Positions 8,155 to 17,666 of a DNA stretch of 64,000 bases are shown piece by piece. A program made the position numbers and the translations under genes. The notes under the pieces are model-generated. The model saw nothing but the letters and a program-made list of their open reading frames with translations, was not told the origin of the DNA and did not search any database. The stretch comes from Natronobacterium haloterrestre (GTDB taxonomy: Archaea > Halobacteriota > Halobacteria > Halobacteriales > Natrialbaceae). The DNA lies in assembly GCF_900112205.1 (NCBI RefSeq), contig NZ_FOKW01000010.1, forward strand, positions 62,001-126,000. The letters are read 5' to 3'. Every line of letters starts with the position of its first letter. Positions within the stretch are counted from its first letter, which is position 1.

Positions 8155-10119
8155 ATGTCAGAACCAGAACCAGAAGCAAACTCACAGGAACGAATCGCAG
8201 TAGTACTGCCCGACGGCTCCGAACTCGAGGTCGACGCCGACGCAACCGTCGAGGACTGCGCCTACGAGATCGGCCCCGGTCTCGGCAGCGACACCGTCGC
8301 CGGCAAACTCGACGGCGACCTCGTCGCCAAGGAGGAACCCGTCTACGACAGTGCGGAACTCGAGATCATCACCGACGACGGCGGCGAGGAGTACCTCCGC
8401 GTGATGCGCCACTCCGCCTCGCACTGTCTCGCCCAGGCCGTCGAGCGGCTGTACGACGCCGAGGAGGTCAAACTCGCGATCGGTCCGCCGACGGACGAGG
8501 GCTTCTACTACGACTTCGACAACCTGGACGTCGACGAGGACGACCTCGAGGAGATCGAGGCCGAGATGGAGGAGATCGTCGAGGCCGACTACGAGATCGA
8601 ACGCGAGGACGTCTCGATCGAGGAAGCCGAAGAGCGCCTCGAGGACGAACCCTACAAACTCGAACTGCTCTCCGAGTTCGCCGACGAGAACGACCAGGTC
8701 TCGTTCTACAGGCAAGGGGAGTGGGAGGACCTCTGTGCCGGTCCGCACGTCGACTCGACGGGCGAGATCGGCGCGGTGAAACTGCTCGAGATCGCTGGCG
8801 CGTACTGGCGCGGCGACGAGGAAAACGAGATGCAGACCCGCATCTACGGCACCGCGTTCGAGGACGAGAGCGACTTAGAGGAGTTCCTCGAGCGGAAACG
8901 CGAGGCCGAGAAACGGGATCACCGGCGGATCGGCAACGACATGAACCTCTTCTCGATCCAGGACGTCACCGGACCCGGCCTCCCGCTGTATCACCCGCCG
9001 GGCAAGACCGTCCTCAAGGAACTCGAGGACTTCGTCGAGGATCTCAACCAGGACGCCGGCTACGACTACGTCGAAACGCCTCACGTCTTCAAGACGGACC
9101 TCTGGCACCGCTCGGGCCACTACGAGAACTACGCCGACGACATGTTCATCTTCGACGTCGGCGACGACGAGTTCGGTCTGAAGCCGATGAACTGTCCGGG
9201 CCACGCCGCCATCTTCCAGGACCAGTCCTGGAGCTACCGCGACCTCCCGATCCGGTACGCCGAGAACGGGAAGGTGTATCGGAAAGAACAGCGCGGCGAA
9301 CTATCGGGGCTCTCCCGGGTCTGGGCCTTCACCATCGACGACGGCCACCTGTTCGTCCGCCCCGACCAGATCGAACAGGAGGTCGAGGAGATCATGGGGA
9401 TGATCACGGACGTTCTCGAGACGTTCGACCTCGAGTACGAGATGGCGCTGGCCACCCGCCCCGAGAAGTCCGTCGGGAGCGACGAGATCTGGGAGAGAGC
9501 GGAGGATCAGCTCCGGAGCGTCCTCGAGGACCACGGCCACGAGTACGAGATCGAGGAGGGCGACGGGGCCTTCTACGGCCCGAAGATCGACTTCGCGTTC
9601 GAGGACGCCATCGGCCGCTCGTGGGACGGCCCGACGGTCCAACTGGACTTCAACATGCCCGAGCGGTTCGACCTCTCCTACGTGGGCGAGGACAACGAGG
9701 AACACCGCCCCGTGATGATCCACCGCGCGCTGTATGGCAGCTACGAGCGGTTCTTCATGATGCTCATCGAGCACTTCGAAGGGAAGTTCCCGCTCTGGCT
9801 CGCGCCCGAACAGGTCCGCGTGCTACCGATCTCCGACGAGAACCTCGAGTACGCCCGCGAGATCGCGGCGGAGTTCGACGACTTCCGCGTCGAGGTCGAC
9901 GACCGCGACTCCACCTTGGAGCGCAAGATCCGCGCGGCTCACGACGATCGGGTCCCCTACCAGATCATCGTCGGCGACAACGAGGAGGAGGCCGGCAACA
10001 TCTCGGTGCGCGACCGCTTCGAGGACCAGGAGTACGACGTCGAGATCGAGGCGTTCAAGGAGCATCTCGAGGACGAACGCGACGAGCAGCGGCCCCAGCC
10101 CGACTTCCTGCAGGACTGA
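8155..10119 (+). CDS. thrS: Threonyl-tRNA synthetase, bacterial type
   Basis: 654-residue class II synthetase charging tRNA-Thr. Order: TGS domain (about 10-75), N2 editing domain with HSASH (86-90) and the partner motif [10 protein letters not shown] near residue 200, catalytic core with the zinc Cys in MNCPGH and motif 2 ([18 protein letters not shown]), and a C-terminal anticodon-binding domain. It carries the bacterial-type editing domain, not the DTD-like domain of most archaeal ThrRS, a known haloarchaeal trait that points to ancient transfer. Preceded by a structured leader. Very acidic surface composition. Confidence 0.96.
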   Translation: MSEPEPEANSQERIAVVLPDGSELEVDADATVEDCAYEIGPGLGSDTVAGKLDGDLVAKEEPVYDSAELEIITDDGGEEYLRVMRHSASHCLAQAVERLYDAEEVKLAIGPPTDEGFYYDFDNLDVDEDDLEEIEAEMEEIVEADYEIEREDVSIEEAEERLEDEPYKLELLSEFADENDQVSFYRQGEWEDLCAGPHVDSTGEIGAVKLLEIAGAYWRGDEENEMQTRIYGTAFEDESDLEEFLERKREAEKRDHRRIGNDMNLFSIQDVTGPGLPLYHPPGKTVLKELEDFVEDLNQDAGYDYVETPHVFKTDLWHRSGHYENYADDMFIFDVGDDEFGLKPMNCPGHAAIFQDQSWSYRDLPIRYAENGKVYRKEQRGELSGLSRVWAFTIDDGHLFVRPDQIEQEVEEIMGMITDVLETFDLEYEMALATRPEKSVGSDEIWERAEDQLRSVLEDHGHEYEIEEGDGAFYGPKIDFAFEDAIGRSWDGPTVQLDFNMPERFDLSYVGEDNEEHRPVMIHRALYGSYERFFMMLIEHFEGKFPLWLAPEQVRVLPISDENLEYAREIAAEFDDFRVEVDDRDSTLERKIRAAHDDRVPYQIIVGDNEEEAGNISVRDRFEDQEYDVEIEAFKEHLEDERDEQRPQPDFLQD

Positions 10120-10218
10120 CGACGGGATCGAGCCGGCCCGGTTTCGAACCACGTTCGTGGATACCAAACCACGTCCGGTGATCGAAATACCCATAGTTGC
10201 GGAATCGTGCATACCTAT

Positions 10219-10929
10219 ATGAACCGCGCCGAGAAGGCCGCCCTCCAGTTGCGGGCGGTCGACGTGTTGCGAATGCTCAAAGAGACCCGGACGTACGAGG
10301 AACTCGCCGAGACGACGGGGCTCCCCGCGGGCGACCTCAACCGCTACGTCAACGGCCACGTCCTCCCGGGCACGGATCGTGCCCGCGAGGTGGTCGAGGA
10401 ACTCGGCCGCGAGGCATTGGCCGGCGAACTCGACGCCCGCATCCGGGTCGACGACGAGGGGTACGTCGACAACTCCGAGACCGTCTTCGACCAGTCCTTC
10501 CTCGATCTAGTCGCGCCGGTCGTCGCCAACGGCTTCGATTTCGGCCGCCCCGACGTCGTGCTCACCGCGGCGACCGACGGAATCACGCTCGCCGCTTCGC
10601 TGGCCAGTTACTACGGGACTCGCTGTGCCTACGCGAAGAAGAGCAAGGAGACCGCCGTCGAGGAGTTCATCGAGGCCCGCGAACGGCTCCAGTCGGGGAT
10701 CGAACTCACTTACTACCTCCCAGCGGGAGCCATCGACGCCGGTGAATCCGTCCTCGTCGTCGACGACCTCATCCGCTCGGGGGAGACGCAGGAACTCCTG
10801 CTCGATATCGTCGACGCCGCCGACGCCGAGGTCGCCGGCGTGTTCGCGCTCATCGCCGCCGGCGACGACGGAATCGAACGCGCCCGTGAACAGACCGACG
10901 CGCCGGTCGGCTCGCTGACGAGCGTCTGA
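10219..10929 (+). CDS. HTH-phosphoribosyltransferase fusion, likely purine/sugar-responsive regulator
   Basis: 236 residues. Residues 1-65 form a helix-turn-helix (LKETRTYEELAETTGLPAGDLNRYVNG). Residues 75-236 are a type I phosphoribosyltransferase fold with the PRPP loop VLVVDDLIRSGET (178-190). The layout matches PurR- and GfcR-type regulators, in which a PRTase domain senses PRPP and no longer acts as an enzyme. It is not close to the GfcR sequence I remember, so no symbol is given. The ATG at 10219 is preferred to the GTG at 10207 since the family begins MNRAEKAALQL. It lies 99 bases after thrS with an AT-rich element (aaataccca) upstream. Confidence 0.82.
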   Translation: MNRAEKAALQLRAVDVLRMLKETRTYEELAETTGLPAGDLNRYVNGHVLPGTDRAREVVEELGREALAGELDARIRVDDEGYVDNSETVFDQSFLDLVAPVVANGFDFGRPDVVLTAATDGITLAASLASYYGTRCAYAKKSKETAVEEFIEARERLQSGIELTYYLPAGAIDAGESVLVVDDLIRSGETQELLLDIVDAADAEVAGVFALIAAGDDGIERAREQTDAPVGSLTSV

Positions 10930-11001
10930 ACCCACGATCGACGTTTCGACACCCGTCTTCTCCCCGATCGAACCGTCCCGTTTCGACCGTCTCAGCAGCA
11001 G

Positions 11002-11454
11002 TCACCCCTCGCGTTCGGCTTCGACCGTCCCGTCCGACTCGAGTTCGTCGAACAGCGCCGACACTCGCTCGCGTACCTCCTCGCGGATCTCCCGGACGCG
11101 CTCGAGGTCTTCTTCACCTGGGTCCGGGAGGTCCCAGTCCCGAACGTCCACCCCGGCGTCGAGTTCCAGCGTCGAACACCCCATCGTTGCGACGCGATCG
11201 CAGGTCTCGAGCGTCTCGGTCGAGACCTCCTGTGGCGTGCGGTCCGAGAGATCGAACCCCTCTTCGGCCATCGCCTCCGCGACTACCTCGTGTACGTCGT
11301 CGACCGGGTGGGTTCCGCCGGTGACGATCTCGAGGTCCTCGAGGCCGCGATCCGCCTTCTCGCGCTCGGCGTAAGCAGTTGCCATCTGGCTTCGTCCCGC
11401 GTTCCGGACGCAAACGAAGGCGATTCGACGGCCGGAGTTCGGTTCGGAATCCAT
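11002..11454 (-). CDS. Low-molecular-weight phosphatase / ArsC-like protein
   Basis: 150-residue member of the LMW protein tyrosine phosphatase / thioredoxin-type arsenate reductase family. The active-site P-loop C-V-R-N-A-G-R-S (Cys 15, Arg 21) matches CX5R(S/T). The general-acid loop DWDLPDP is in the expected place near residue 115. A Cys in TMGCS (about residue 92) could act as a resolving cysteine as in ArsC, but a second C-terminal Cys pair is not obvious. Function may be arsenate reduction or protein dephosphorylation; no ars genes are adjacent. Confidence 0.84.
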   Translation of the reverse strand: MDSEPNSGRRIAFVCVRNAGRSQMATAYAEREKADRGLEDLEIVTGGTHPVDDVHEVVAEAMAEEGFDLSDRTPQEVSTETLETCDRVATMGCSTLELDAGVDVRDWDLPDPGEEDLERVREIREEVRERVSALFDELESDGTVEAEREG

Positions 11455-11590
11455 GCGGAAGAGGACGGCGGGCGCTTACCTAACGGTTCGTATGTGTGTT
11501 CCTGTGGGATACGTTCGCACGGGTATCGCACGGGTATCGAGTTCGGACGGAAAGTAGTTCGAGGCCCGAAGAAACGACCGAAAACGGTAG

Positions 11591-12025
11591 TTACCGGACG
11601 ATCGTCACCGGCACCGGCGAGCGACGGGCGACCGTCTCCGCGACGCTCCCGAGCAGGATCCGACTCGCACCCGTCCGGCCGTGGCTCCCGACCACGATGT
11701 GGTCGACGTCGTGGGCCCCGGCGTAGTCGACGATCGACTGGGAGACGCCGCCGACGACCTGGTCGGTTTCGATCTCCCGGCCGTACTCCTCGGCCTCCCG
11801 GCGGGCCTGCTCGAGGATGTTGTCGGCCTGGGTCTCGTGGTGTTTGCGGATCTCGTCGTAGTTGGCCATGGCACCGCCCTCGATCCCGGTCGCCGCGTAG
11901 AAGTCGCCGGGGTCGAGGACGTGGATCGCGGTGATGTCGGCGTCGGGATACTCCGTGCAGGCGAACTCGAGTGCCTGAGTCGACCGTTCCGATTCGTCGA
12001 CGGGGACGAGAACGTGATCCGTCAT
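11591..12025 (-). CDS. Universal stress protein (UspA family)
   Basis: 144-residue single-domain Usp with an N-terminal strand VLVPVDESERST and the C-terminal ATP-binding signature GSHGRTGASRILLGSVAETV (G-2x-G-9x-G-S), so it is of the ATP-binding type. Haloarchaeal genomes carry dozens of these and individual roles are mostly unknown. A TTAAGTAT element at 12051-12058 stands 26 bases from the ATG, suggesting a leaderless transcript. Tail-to-tail context is absent; the ArsC-like gene follows on the same strand after 136 bases. Confidence 0.92.
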   Translation of the reverse strand: MTDHVLVPVDESERSTQALEFACTEYPDADITAIHVLDPGDFYAATGIEGGAMANYDEIRKHHETQADNILEQARREAEEYGREIETDQVVGGVSQSIVDYAGAHDVDHIVVGSHGRTGASRILLGSVAETVARRSPVPVTIVR

Positions 12026-12126
12026 ATCCGGGCGTACGCGACGTTCCCGCTTAAGTATGGGTGTAGCTACCGGTCGGCGGGAATTCCGATAAAAAACGCG
12101 ATATCAGCGACGCCGGTGAGCCGACG

Positions 12127-12717
12127 TTACTTCGCTCGACCCTGACCGCCCGTGTTGGACGGTCGGACCTTCTCGGCGCCCTTGCCACGGTTGTTGAGGC
12201 CGCGGTTGTCCTTGCCCGCGTTGGTCAGCCCGCGGAAGGCGCGGTTCCGGTGGGCGTCGTCGCAGATCCAGTTGAGGTCGTCGTCGTTCTCGATCGCCGG
12301 GTGGTTCGGATCCACGAGGATCACTTCGAACCACTTCTGGGAGCCGTCTTCGCCGACCCAGTAGCTGTTGAGCACCCGCAGGTTGGGGTACTTCCGGGAG
12401 ACGCGCTCCTCGCCGATGCGCTGGATGTTCTTCCGGCGACCGATGCGGTTGACGCCCTGGCGCTTCGACCGGCGACCGGCCGTAAAGCGCTGCTTTCGGG
12501 CGGTACCCTTGCGGACCGAGACCCGAGCGACGACGATGCCCTGCTTGGCCTTGTAGCCGAGTTCGCGGGCCTTGTCGAGTCGCGTCGGGCGTTCGATCCG
12601 CTCGATCGCGCCCTGGTCGCGCCATTCCTGTTTTCGCTGCCACTGCAGTTCCCCGAGCTTGCCCTCGTCGGGGTCCTTCCAGGCTTCCTTGATGTGAGAG
12701 TAGAAGCTTTTTGCCAT
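12127..12717 (-). CDS. rpl15e: 50S ribosomal protein L15e
   Basis: 196-residue archaeal/eukaryal large-subunit protein. Start MAKSFYSHIKEAW at 12717 matches the family; three more codons upstream (MIT) are not used. The basic core (VRKGTARKQRFTAGRRSKRQG, in parts) binds 23S rRNA. The C-terminal half has the conserved LNSYWVGEDG and WICDDAHRNRAFRGLTNAGK segments. Unlike its neighbours it is strongly basic. A long leader of about 110 bases lies upstream (see the separate entry), atypical for haloarchaea but frequent for ribosomal protein genes. Confidence 0.97.
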   Translation of the reverse strand: MAKSFYSHIKEAWKDPDEGKLGELQWQRKQEWRDQGAIERIERPTRLDKARELGYKAKQGIVVARVSVRKGTARKQRFTAGRRSKRQGVNRIGRRKNIQRIGEERVSRKYPNLRVLNSYWVGEDGSQKWFEVILVDPNHPAIENDDDLNWICDDAHRNRAFRGLTNAGKDNRGLNNRGKGAEKVRPSNTGGQGRAK

Positions 12718-13205
12718 GGTTATCACCCGCGGGCGTTTCCTGGTTCAATCCCGAACGGGGATCACATCCCGACCTGTGGCGGCGTCGATGCCGAACAGGT
12801 GCCCGCTGGCGCCCGCGACCCAGCGAGTCGTCGAAACGTACCCAGCGGCGGTGTATAAGCGCTTCGAACCGCCCTGACCCTGTCTCGCCCTCTCGAGCGG
12901 CCGGCGAGCGCCTCCGGGTCGAGCCGTCTCGGTTCCCTCCATCGACCCACTACTCGAGTCTCGGTCCGAGCGCACGGCGTTCGTTCTCGATCCGGTGATT
13001 CAATCGGGATACGAAGCCGAAAACCACTGTTTCGGTCCCCGATCGGAGCAGACTCCAACCGCGAATTTAGTATAGCTACATATAGTTTATAGTGTCGATT
13101 GACGCTCCCCGAATACGGACCACTGCTGGAGAGTATCGCACGGAGTGGACGTCTCTCCGCCGAAATCCCGCCGAGCGAGAGATCAGGTCCGAAGAAATCG
13201 GTCGG
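12718..13205 (-). promoter_or_regulatory. rpl15e promoter and leader, then gene-free DNA
   Basis: Reading toward rpl15e, GCTTATAC at 12853-12860 is a good TATA box that predicts a start near 12828 and a leader of about 110 bases. In the leader, the segment ATCCC at 12758-12762 can pair either with GGGAT at 12766-12770 or with GGGAT at 12748-12752 (minus-strand reading), so the two hairpins exclude each other. The rest, up to 13205, has no convincing gene. An AT-rich island at 13064-13095 (tagtatagctacatatag) looks like a promoter or terminator region without an assigned gene. Confidence 0.45.
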
Positions 13206-13691
13206 CTAACAGTCGGCTGCCTGGTCCGCGTGGGCCTCGATATTGGTCCAGACCTCCTCCATGAGTTCGCCCGTCTTGGCGACGAGTTCGTCGACCTCGC
13301 CATCGGCGTCCGCGGGCGCACACCCGAGGTCACGGATCGCCTTCGTCGCCGAGACGTGATAGACGTGTACCTCGTCGTCGGCGTCGGTCTCGTAAACCGC
13401 GGTCGTACAGGGGAGCATACCGGCCAGGGACTGGTCGATCGCGATCGCGTCGCGGGCGATCTCCGGATGACACATCACGAGCAGGGCCGTCCGTTCCACC
13501 TCCTCGCCGAGCATTCCCTCGATCATCCGGTCCAGATGCGTCACCTGCACCGTCTCGAAATCGGCCAGTTCGTGTTCCAGCTGGACGAACGGCACCGCGT
13601 CCTCGAAGTCCATCTCCAGCGTGGTGTGCAGGGCCTCTTCCGCGGTCGGTGCAGGCAGGCGATTCGCCCCGGAGTCCGTCGCGTCGCTCAT
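13206..13691 (-). CDS. DUF302 family protein
   Basis: 161 residues from ATG 13691 (MSDATDSGANRL). The sequence has the DUF302 pattern: an early strand with a Phe/Asp stretch (TTLEMDFEDAVPFVQLEHELADF), the core VMCHPEIARDAIAIDQSLAGMLPCTTAVYE, and a helical acidic C-end. DUF302 proteins share the TT1751-like fold and may bind small ligands or metals; their role is unknown. The open frame extends 27 codons upstream, into sequence unlike the family. 102 bases downstream of rio2 on the same strand. Confidence 0.8.
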   Translation of the reverse strand: MSDATDSGANRLPAPTAEEALHTTLEMDFEDAVPFVQLEHELADFETVQVTHLDRMIEGMLGEEVERTALLVMCHPEIARDAIAIDQSLAGMLPCTTAVYETDADDEVHVYHVSATKAIRDLGCAPADADGEVDELVAKTGELMEEVWTNIEAHADQAADC

Positions 13692-13793
13692 GAGGTATCG
13701 TCCGCTCCGGGGATGCAAAAACGTGCGGGCGTCGGGGGTCTCCCCGTCGAGTCGGCGCCCTGCCTCGATCACGACGGACCCGAACGACGGTCG

Positions 13794-14708
13794 TTACGCG
13801 AACTCCTCGACGGTCTCGAACGCCCCTGAGGCGATCGCGTCGGCGACCTCGTCGCTCGAGAGGTCCTCGGCGCTCGGCACCTCCTGGGGGTACTTCCGGC
13901 GGAAGTAGCCGATCGCGTTGTCGACGTCGCGGGCGAGGAACTCGTCGGCGTTCTCGTGGTCCGTCGGGACGGCCTGGGGCCAGTCGAAGACCGTCACGCC
14001 CGATTCGTCGACGAAGACGTTGTACTCGCTCATGTCCGCGTGAACGTAGCCGCCCTCGTAGGCACGTGCGATCTCGGAAAGGAGCAGATCGAGGACGTCT
14101 AACACCTGCTCTGACTCGAGTTTCGTCCGTGAGAGCTCGACGCCGTCCATCTTCTCCATGACGATGGCGTGGCGGTTCTGGTCGATCGGCCGCGGGACCG
14201 AGACGTCGGGGTACAGCTCCTCTAGGATCTCGTACTCGCGTTCGGCAGCCTTCCGGGCGGTGTACATCCAGGAGACGTGTTCCTTGTCCGACGCGTAATC
14301 GCGCTCCTTGTGGACCTCCCGGAAGTTCGTATAGCCCTCGCGGTGATACTTCAGCGCCAGCGGTTTGTAGGAGCGAACCTCGTAGACGTCGCTTTCCTTG
14401 CCAACGCCCAGCGGCGAGCCGAACTCGCCGATCGTATCGCGCTGGACCAGCGCTCGCAGCGCCAGGGCGTCGTACCCCTCGAACTGGAGGGTATAGCCCT
14501 CGTACTGGATCGTTTTCTTCTCGACGAGCCCGCGCTTGAGACAGCGCTCGAGCCGGTACTCGACCTCTTCGTCCGTCATATCGGCGAATTTCGGGAGCTT
14601 CTCCCGTTGCACCCACTCGGAGAACCGCATCCCCTGTTCGACCCCCGAAAGGAGATAGAAGTCGGCTTCCTCGAGTTCGGGGAGAAGCTCGGCGACGTTC
14701 CGCACCAT
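13794..14708 (-). CDS. rio2: Rio2 serine/threonine protein kinase
   Basis: 304-residue atypical kinase needed for late 40S/30S subunit maturation. It has an N-terminal winged helix (1-85) followed by the RIO kinase domain. Glycine-rich loop GVGKESDVY is at 101-109, ATP lysine 120, catalytic loop HADMSEYN at 223-230 (Asp 225) and metal-binding DWPQ at 242-245, the signature that separates Rio2 from Rio1. Family length and start (MVRNVAELLPELE) are normal. Cytosolic. Confidence 0.96.
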   Translation of the reverse strand: MVRNVAELLPELEEADFYLLSGVEQGMRFSEWVQREKLPKFADMTDEEVEYRLERCLKRGLVEKKTIQYEGYTLQFEGYDALALRALVQRDTIGEFGSPLGVGKESDVYEVRSYKPLALKYHREGYTNFREVHKERDYASDKEHVSWMYTARKAAEREYEILEELYPDVSVPRPIDQNRHAIVMEKMDGVELSRTKLESEQVLDVLDLLLSEIARAYEGGYVHADMSEYNVFVDESGVTVFDWPQAVPTDHENADEFLARDVDNAIGYFRRKYPQEVPSAEDLSSDEVADAIASGAFETVEEFA

Positions 14709-14795
14709 GGCTCGGAGTAGCCGTCCGGTACGTAAAAACGTCGTGACCCACGGAGGGTCTCGAGCGACCCCCCGACCTCGCTCCCGAGACGGCGA

Positions 14796-16022
14796 TCATC
14801 CCTCGAAAACCTCCGCCAGTTGCTCTCGCATGAATTCCCGGCGGTACTGGCGGCGTTCCTCCTCCGAGAGGTAGTTCTTCATGACGACCGAGGAGTCGGA
14901 ACTCCCCTGTTCGGCGGCGATCACGTCCAGGTTCTCCCGGAGGTTCTTCATCGCCTGGTTGTAGGTGGTGTACCAGAACCGCCGTCCCATCTTCGAGGTC
15001 GGCAAGTCACCCTGTACGCGGACGCCGGCGTCCTCGGCGAGTCGCTGGAACCGTGCCTGGACCGTCTCGCCCGTGATGTGGCCGCTCGCGGAGCGACTCG
15101 AGGGGAACAGGTATCCCGACCACCCGGAGTCTTCGTCGAGTCTATCGATCCGGGCGGCTAGCTTCGACGTGCCGTAGATCAACGCGACGGTTCCCGGCCC
15201 GTTCTTTCGCTCGTCCCCGAACGCGATGTGGGGGTCTTCGCCCTCGAGGACCAGTTGCGAGGTGTGTAACGCGGCGACCTCGTTTCGGCGCAACCCCCAG
15301 GCACAGAGCGCGAGGACGACCAGTTCCTCGCTCTGGGAGTCGGCCGCGTCGTACAGCCGACCGACCTGCCGGCCCGTGAGGGCGGCGTTGTCCGGCTCCT
15401 CGCGGGACCAGTTGTACTCCTCGTCGATGCGTTCGACGGGGTTGAACGCGGCCTTGGCCCGCCGTTCGAGGTGCTCGTAGAACTGGCTCACGTCGCTGAG
15501 ATACCGGAGTTTCGAGGCGTCGGTCCCCAGTTCGTAGTTGAGTTCGTCGAAGACGACCAGCGCACGCCGGATCTCGTCGCTCTCGTTGGACGCGTCGGCG
15601 GCCCGGTCGACGAGGTCCGCCTCCCCGTGGACCTCCCGGTAGATCCGGGCGTAGGTCGCGAGCCGGGACTGTTTGGTCTGGACCGTCGACGTCGCGAGTT
15701 GTCGCCGTCGCTCGAGCGTTTCCAGGTACGACTCGAGTTCGGCGATGGTGGTTTCGTCGTCGATCCCCCACCGGTAGGACGCCGACGATCCGGGTTCCTC
15801 GTAGCCGACGGTCGCGAGGAAGTCCGTCAGCGACATGTCGTGGTGCTCCCGCAGGGCGTAGGCGATCCCGGAGTAACCGGCGTCGGCGACCTGACGATAG
15901 GAGGGCCGCTCCGTGAGGTCGACCCCGGAACGCTCGAGGTCGGGTTCGATCTCCTCGGTCCAGAACGACTGGAGCTCTTCCAGGGACATCCGCGACCAGC
16001 GGATCGTTTGGCCGCCGCTCAT
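14796..16022 (-). CDS. Tyrosine recombinase / integrase-like protein
   Basis: 408 residues. An N-terminal SAM-like core-binding region (about 85-190) precedes a tyrosine recombinase catalytic domain (about 210-400). The first catalytic Arg is in GLRRNEVAAL (Arg 245, Glu 248), the second in KMGRRF (Arg 347 or 348) and the nucleophile is Tyr 384 in KNYLSEEER. The box-II His (normally HxLRH) is replaced by Ser/Lys, a variation seen in several archaeal members. The start codon overlaps the stop of a 68-residue gene (ATGA). Could be a mobile-element integrase or a resident recombinase. No attachment-site pair was found. Confidence 0.85.
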   Translation of the reverse strand: MSGGQTIRWSRMSLEELQSFWTEEIEPDLERSGVDLTERPSYRQVADAGYSGIAYALREHHDMSLTDFLATVGYEEPGSSASYRWGIDDETTIAELESYLETLERRRQLATSTVQTKQSRLATYARIYREVHGEADLVDRAADASNESDEIRRALVVFDELNYELGTDASKLRYLSDVSQFYEHLERRAKAAFNPVERIDEEYNWSREEPDNAALTGRQVGRLYDAADSQSEELVVLALCAWGLRRNEVAALHTSQLVLEGEDPHIAFGDERKNGPGTVALIYGTSKLAARIDRLDEDSGWSGYLFPSSRSASGHITGETVQARFQRLAEDAGVRVQGDLPTSKMGRRFWYTTYNQAMKNLRENLDVIAAEQGSSDSSVVMKNYLSEEERRQYRREFMREQLAEVFEG

Positions 16023-16225
16023 CGGTGCCCCTCGCTGACGGGGGTCTCGAGAAGTTTGCTGGTCGGTGCTCGCTCTCTCGTGAGGGTGGCCCGATCCGCC
16101 GTGAATCCCGGCCGCCGGACCGAGAATGAATGCCCGTTTTCACCGGTTCGACCCCAGGGGTCGTGTTCGTATTCGGCGTCTCCTGAGGACGGTCCGTCGA
16201 CACCGGCTGACTCACTGGTCGTCAT
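16019..16225 (-). CDS. Small protein translationally coupled to the recombinase, 68 aa
   Basis: The frame starts with ATG at 16225 (MTTSESAGVDGPSSGDAEY) and stops inside the recombinase start codon (ATGA overlap at 16019-16022), which strongly suggests translation in one operon. Hydrophilic, no membrane segment, rich in Ser/Gly/Arg; no family recognised. An AT-rich stretch upstream (ttaagcagtagttttac, minus strand, about 16250-16275) could be the promoter. It may be a recombination directionality factor or regulator by position alone. Confidence 0.45.
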   Translation of the reverse strand: MTTSESAGVDGPSSGDAEYEHDPWGRTGENGHSFSVRRPGFTADRATLTRERAPTSKLLETPVSEGHR

Positions 16226-17666
16226 CTCCTACCGCCACGTACCGATGACAGTCACGTAAAACTACTGCTTAATCGGTTGTCGTGTAGTGGACAAACGACT
16301 CAAGTAACAGTTCTGGGCTGAGGGCGAAATACGTCCAATGGGGCCTGTAAGCCCCAATTTCTGGAGTATTGGGGGTTGGTGATACTGAGTCGAGTGACGG
16401 GTCGGCGGGCTATCCTTCGTCACTTGCAGTCAGTGGTGCCGGTCGTCACGGGTGGTCGAGAACGCGAGCGACAGAGGTACTCCGGCAGCGATCCAATTTG
16501 CTGGGAACCGAACGGTCGCCACCACCGATATCGGCACCGGCACGCGGGTTACCCGAGGTCGGTCGGGAATCGCCTCGAGCAAGCGCGGTGTCCGCGAGGC
16601 CCGGGAACGCGTGGACAATCGATGAGGTGCCGACGGAAAGGGAGACTACAGTCGCCCCCTAACGGCAGGGGTCGGACGTGCTGGTACGAACTGTGCTAAC
16701 GCGTGGTATCGGCCGGAACGCTTCGAGAAACGGCTCGAGATCGTTGCGGACCGATACCTCGGGGGAGGTTCGGAGACGTCGAAGCCACTGGCGGATCGGC
16801 AACGGCTCGTTGCGAAAGCGTGCGTAGGTCGGTCCACGAAGTGGTCGTCGAGACCGGCCGGTCGACGGTGGATAGGCCGGGAATCGTCGCTTTCCGTCGG
16901 ACGTCCGCCCGGGTCGTCGGAGTAGCCAAAGCACGGTTTCGTCTCGAGCGACTACTCGAACCGGTAGCGCCGTCCATCGGTACGGCCGAACGGAGACGCG
17001 GTCGAGATAGACCGCTCGAGATTCCGTCCATCGTCGACGATCCTCACGTCGTCGGAGTGGTCCAGGGACTTTCGGTGCTTGTTCGTCGATCACAGGAGCC
17101 TCCGATCGGCCGAATCACTCCCAAAGAGGATCGCACAGACTGGAGTACCCGCCGCAAGGTGGGGAACGTTGCCTCCGGGGAACCGCCATTGCCGAAATCC
17201 CCTGGGGGAATCCCACTCCTGGGCTGGGAGGAGCTCAAGGTGCCGCTCGAGGCTGGACCGATGCTCGCCCCGAGACGAGAGCGTCCCGGGAGACCGTGGT
17301 ACACGACCGGTGGATAGTCCGGGGAACGGGTCCTGGGATTGGGGGACTCCGTTTGCTCCGTGAAGGGTCCGGCGCTTGCTTTCGACGATCCTTCTCGAGT
17401 CCCTTGGCTATCTCCCTCTCGAGTGCTGTGTTTCGAGCGTCCGTCGGGAACTCGCTTCGACGGTCAGGAAACGCATAAACTGATTAGTGCTATATCTTTT
17501 CGTGACCCTCGTTGAGCACTCGTTTTGCGAGGAAACTACCCGGAGAGTACTTCCGGAGCGGAATTACTCCAGACCAGTATCAACCGACCGCGTGCGGGGA
17601 CCGAGCGCCGTATACGCAACCGTTGGCGTGTTCGGCGTGCGGACGACTGGGAAGCCACGAAGTCGT
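16226..17666. other. Gene-poor stretch of about 1.4 kb beside the recombinase
   Basis: No frame here has haloarchaeal protein character (acidic, no Arg/Ser-rich low complexity); all open frames look like chance reading of GC-rich DNA. It holds the inverted repeat at 16339-16356, some short CCCC/GGGG self-complementary pieces near 17198-17220, and an AT-rich element (gctatatctttt, about 17487-17498) that resembles a promoter without a clear gene. It may be a decayed insertion. Nothing else was recognised. Confidence 0.5.
16339..16356. repeat. Inverted repeat TGGGGC-6-GCCCCA upstream of the recombinase operon
   Basis: TGGGGC (16339-16344) and GCCCCA (16351-16356) are separated by CTGTAA, about 115 bases from the start of the 68-residue gene. 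It could be an operator or a recombinase arm site. It is a short signal in GC-rich DNA, so chance is possible. Confidence 0.4.

Noticed and set aside
16659-17093. 144-codon minus-strand frame in the gene desert
   Set aside because: Arg-rich, no acidic bias, no domain; similar chance frames occur on the other strand.
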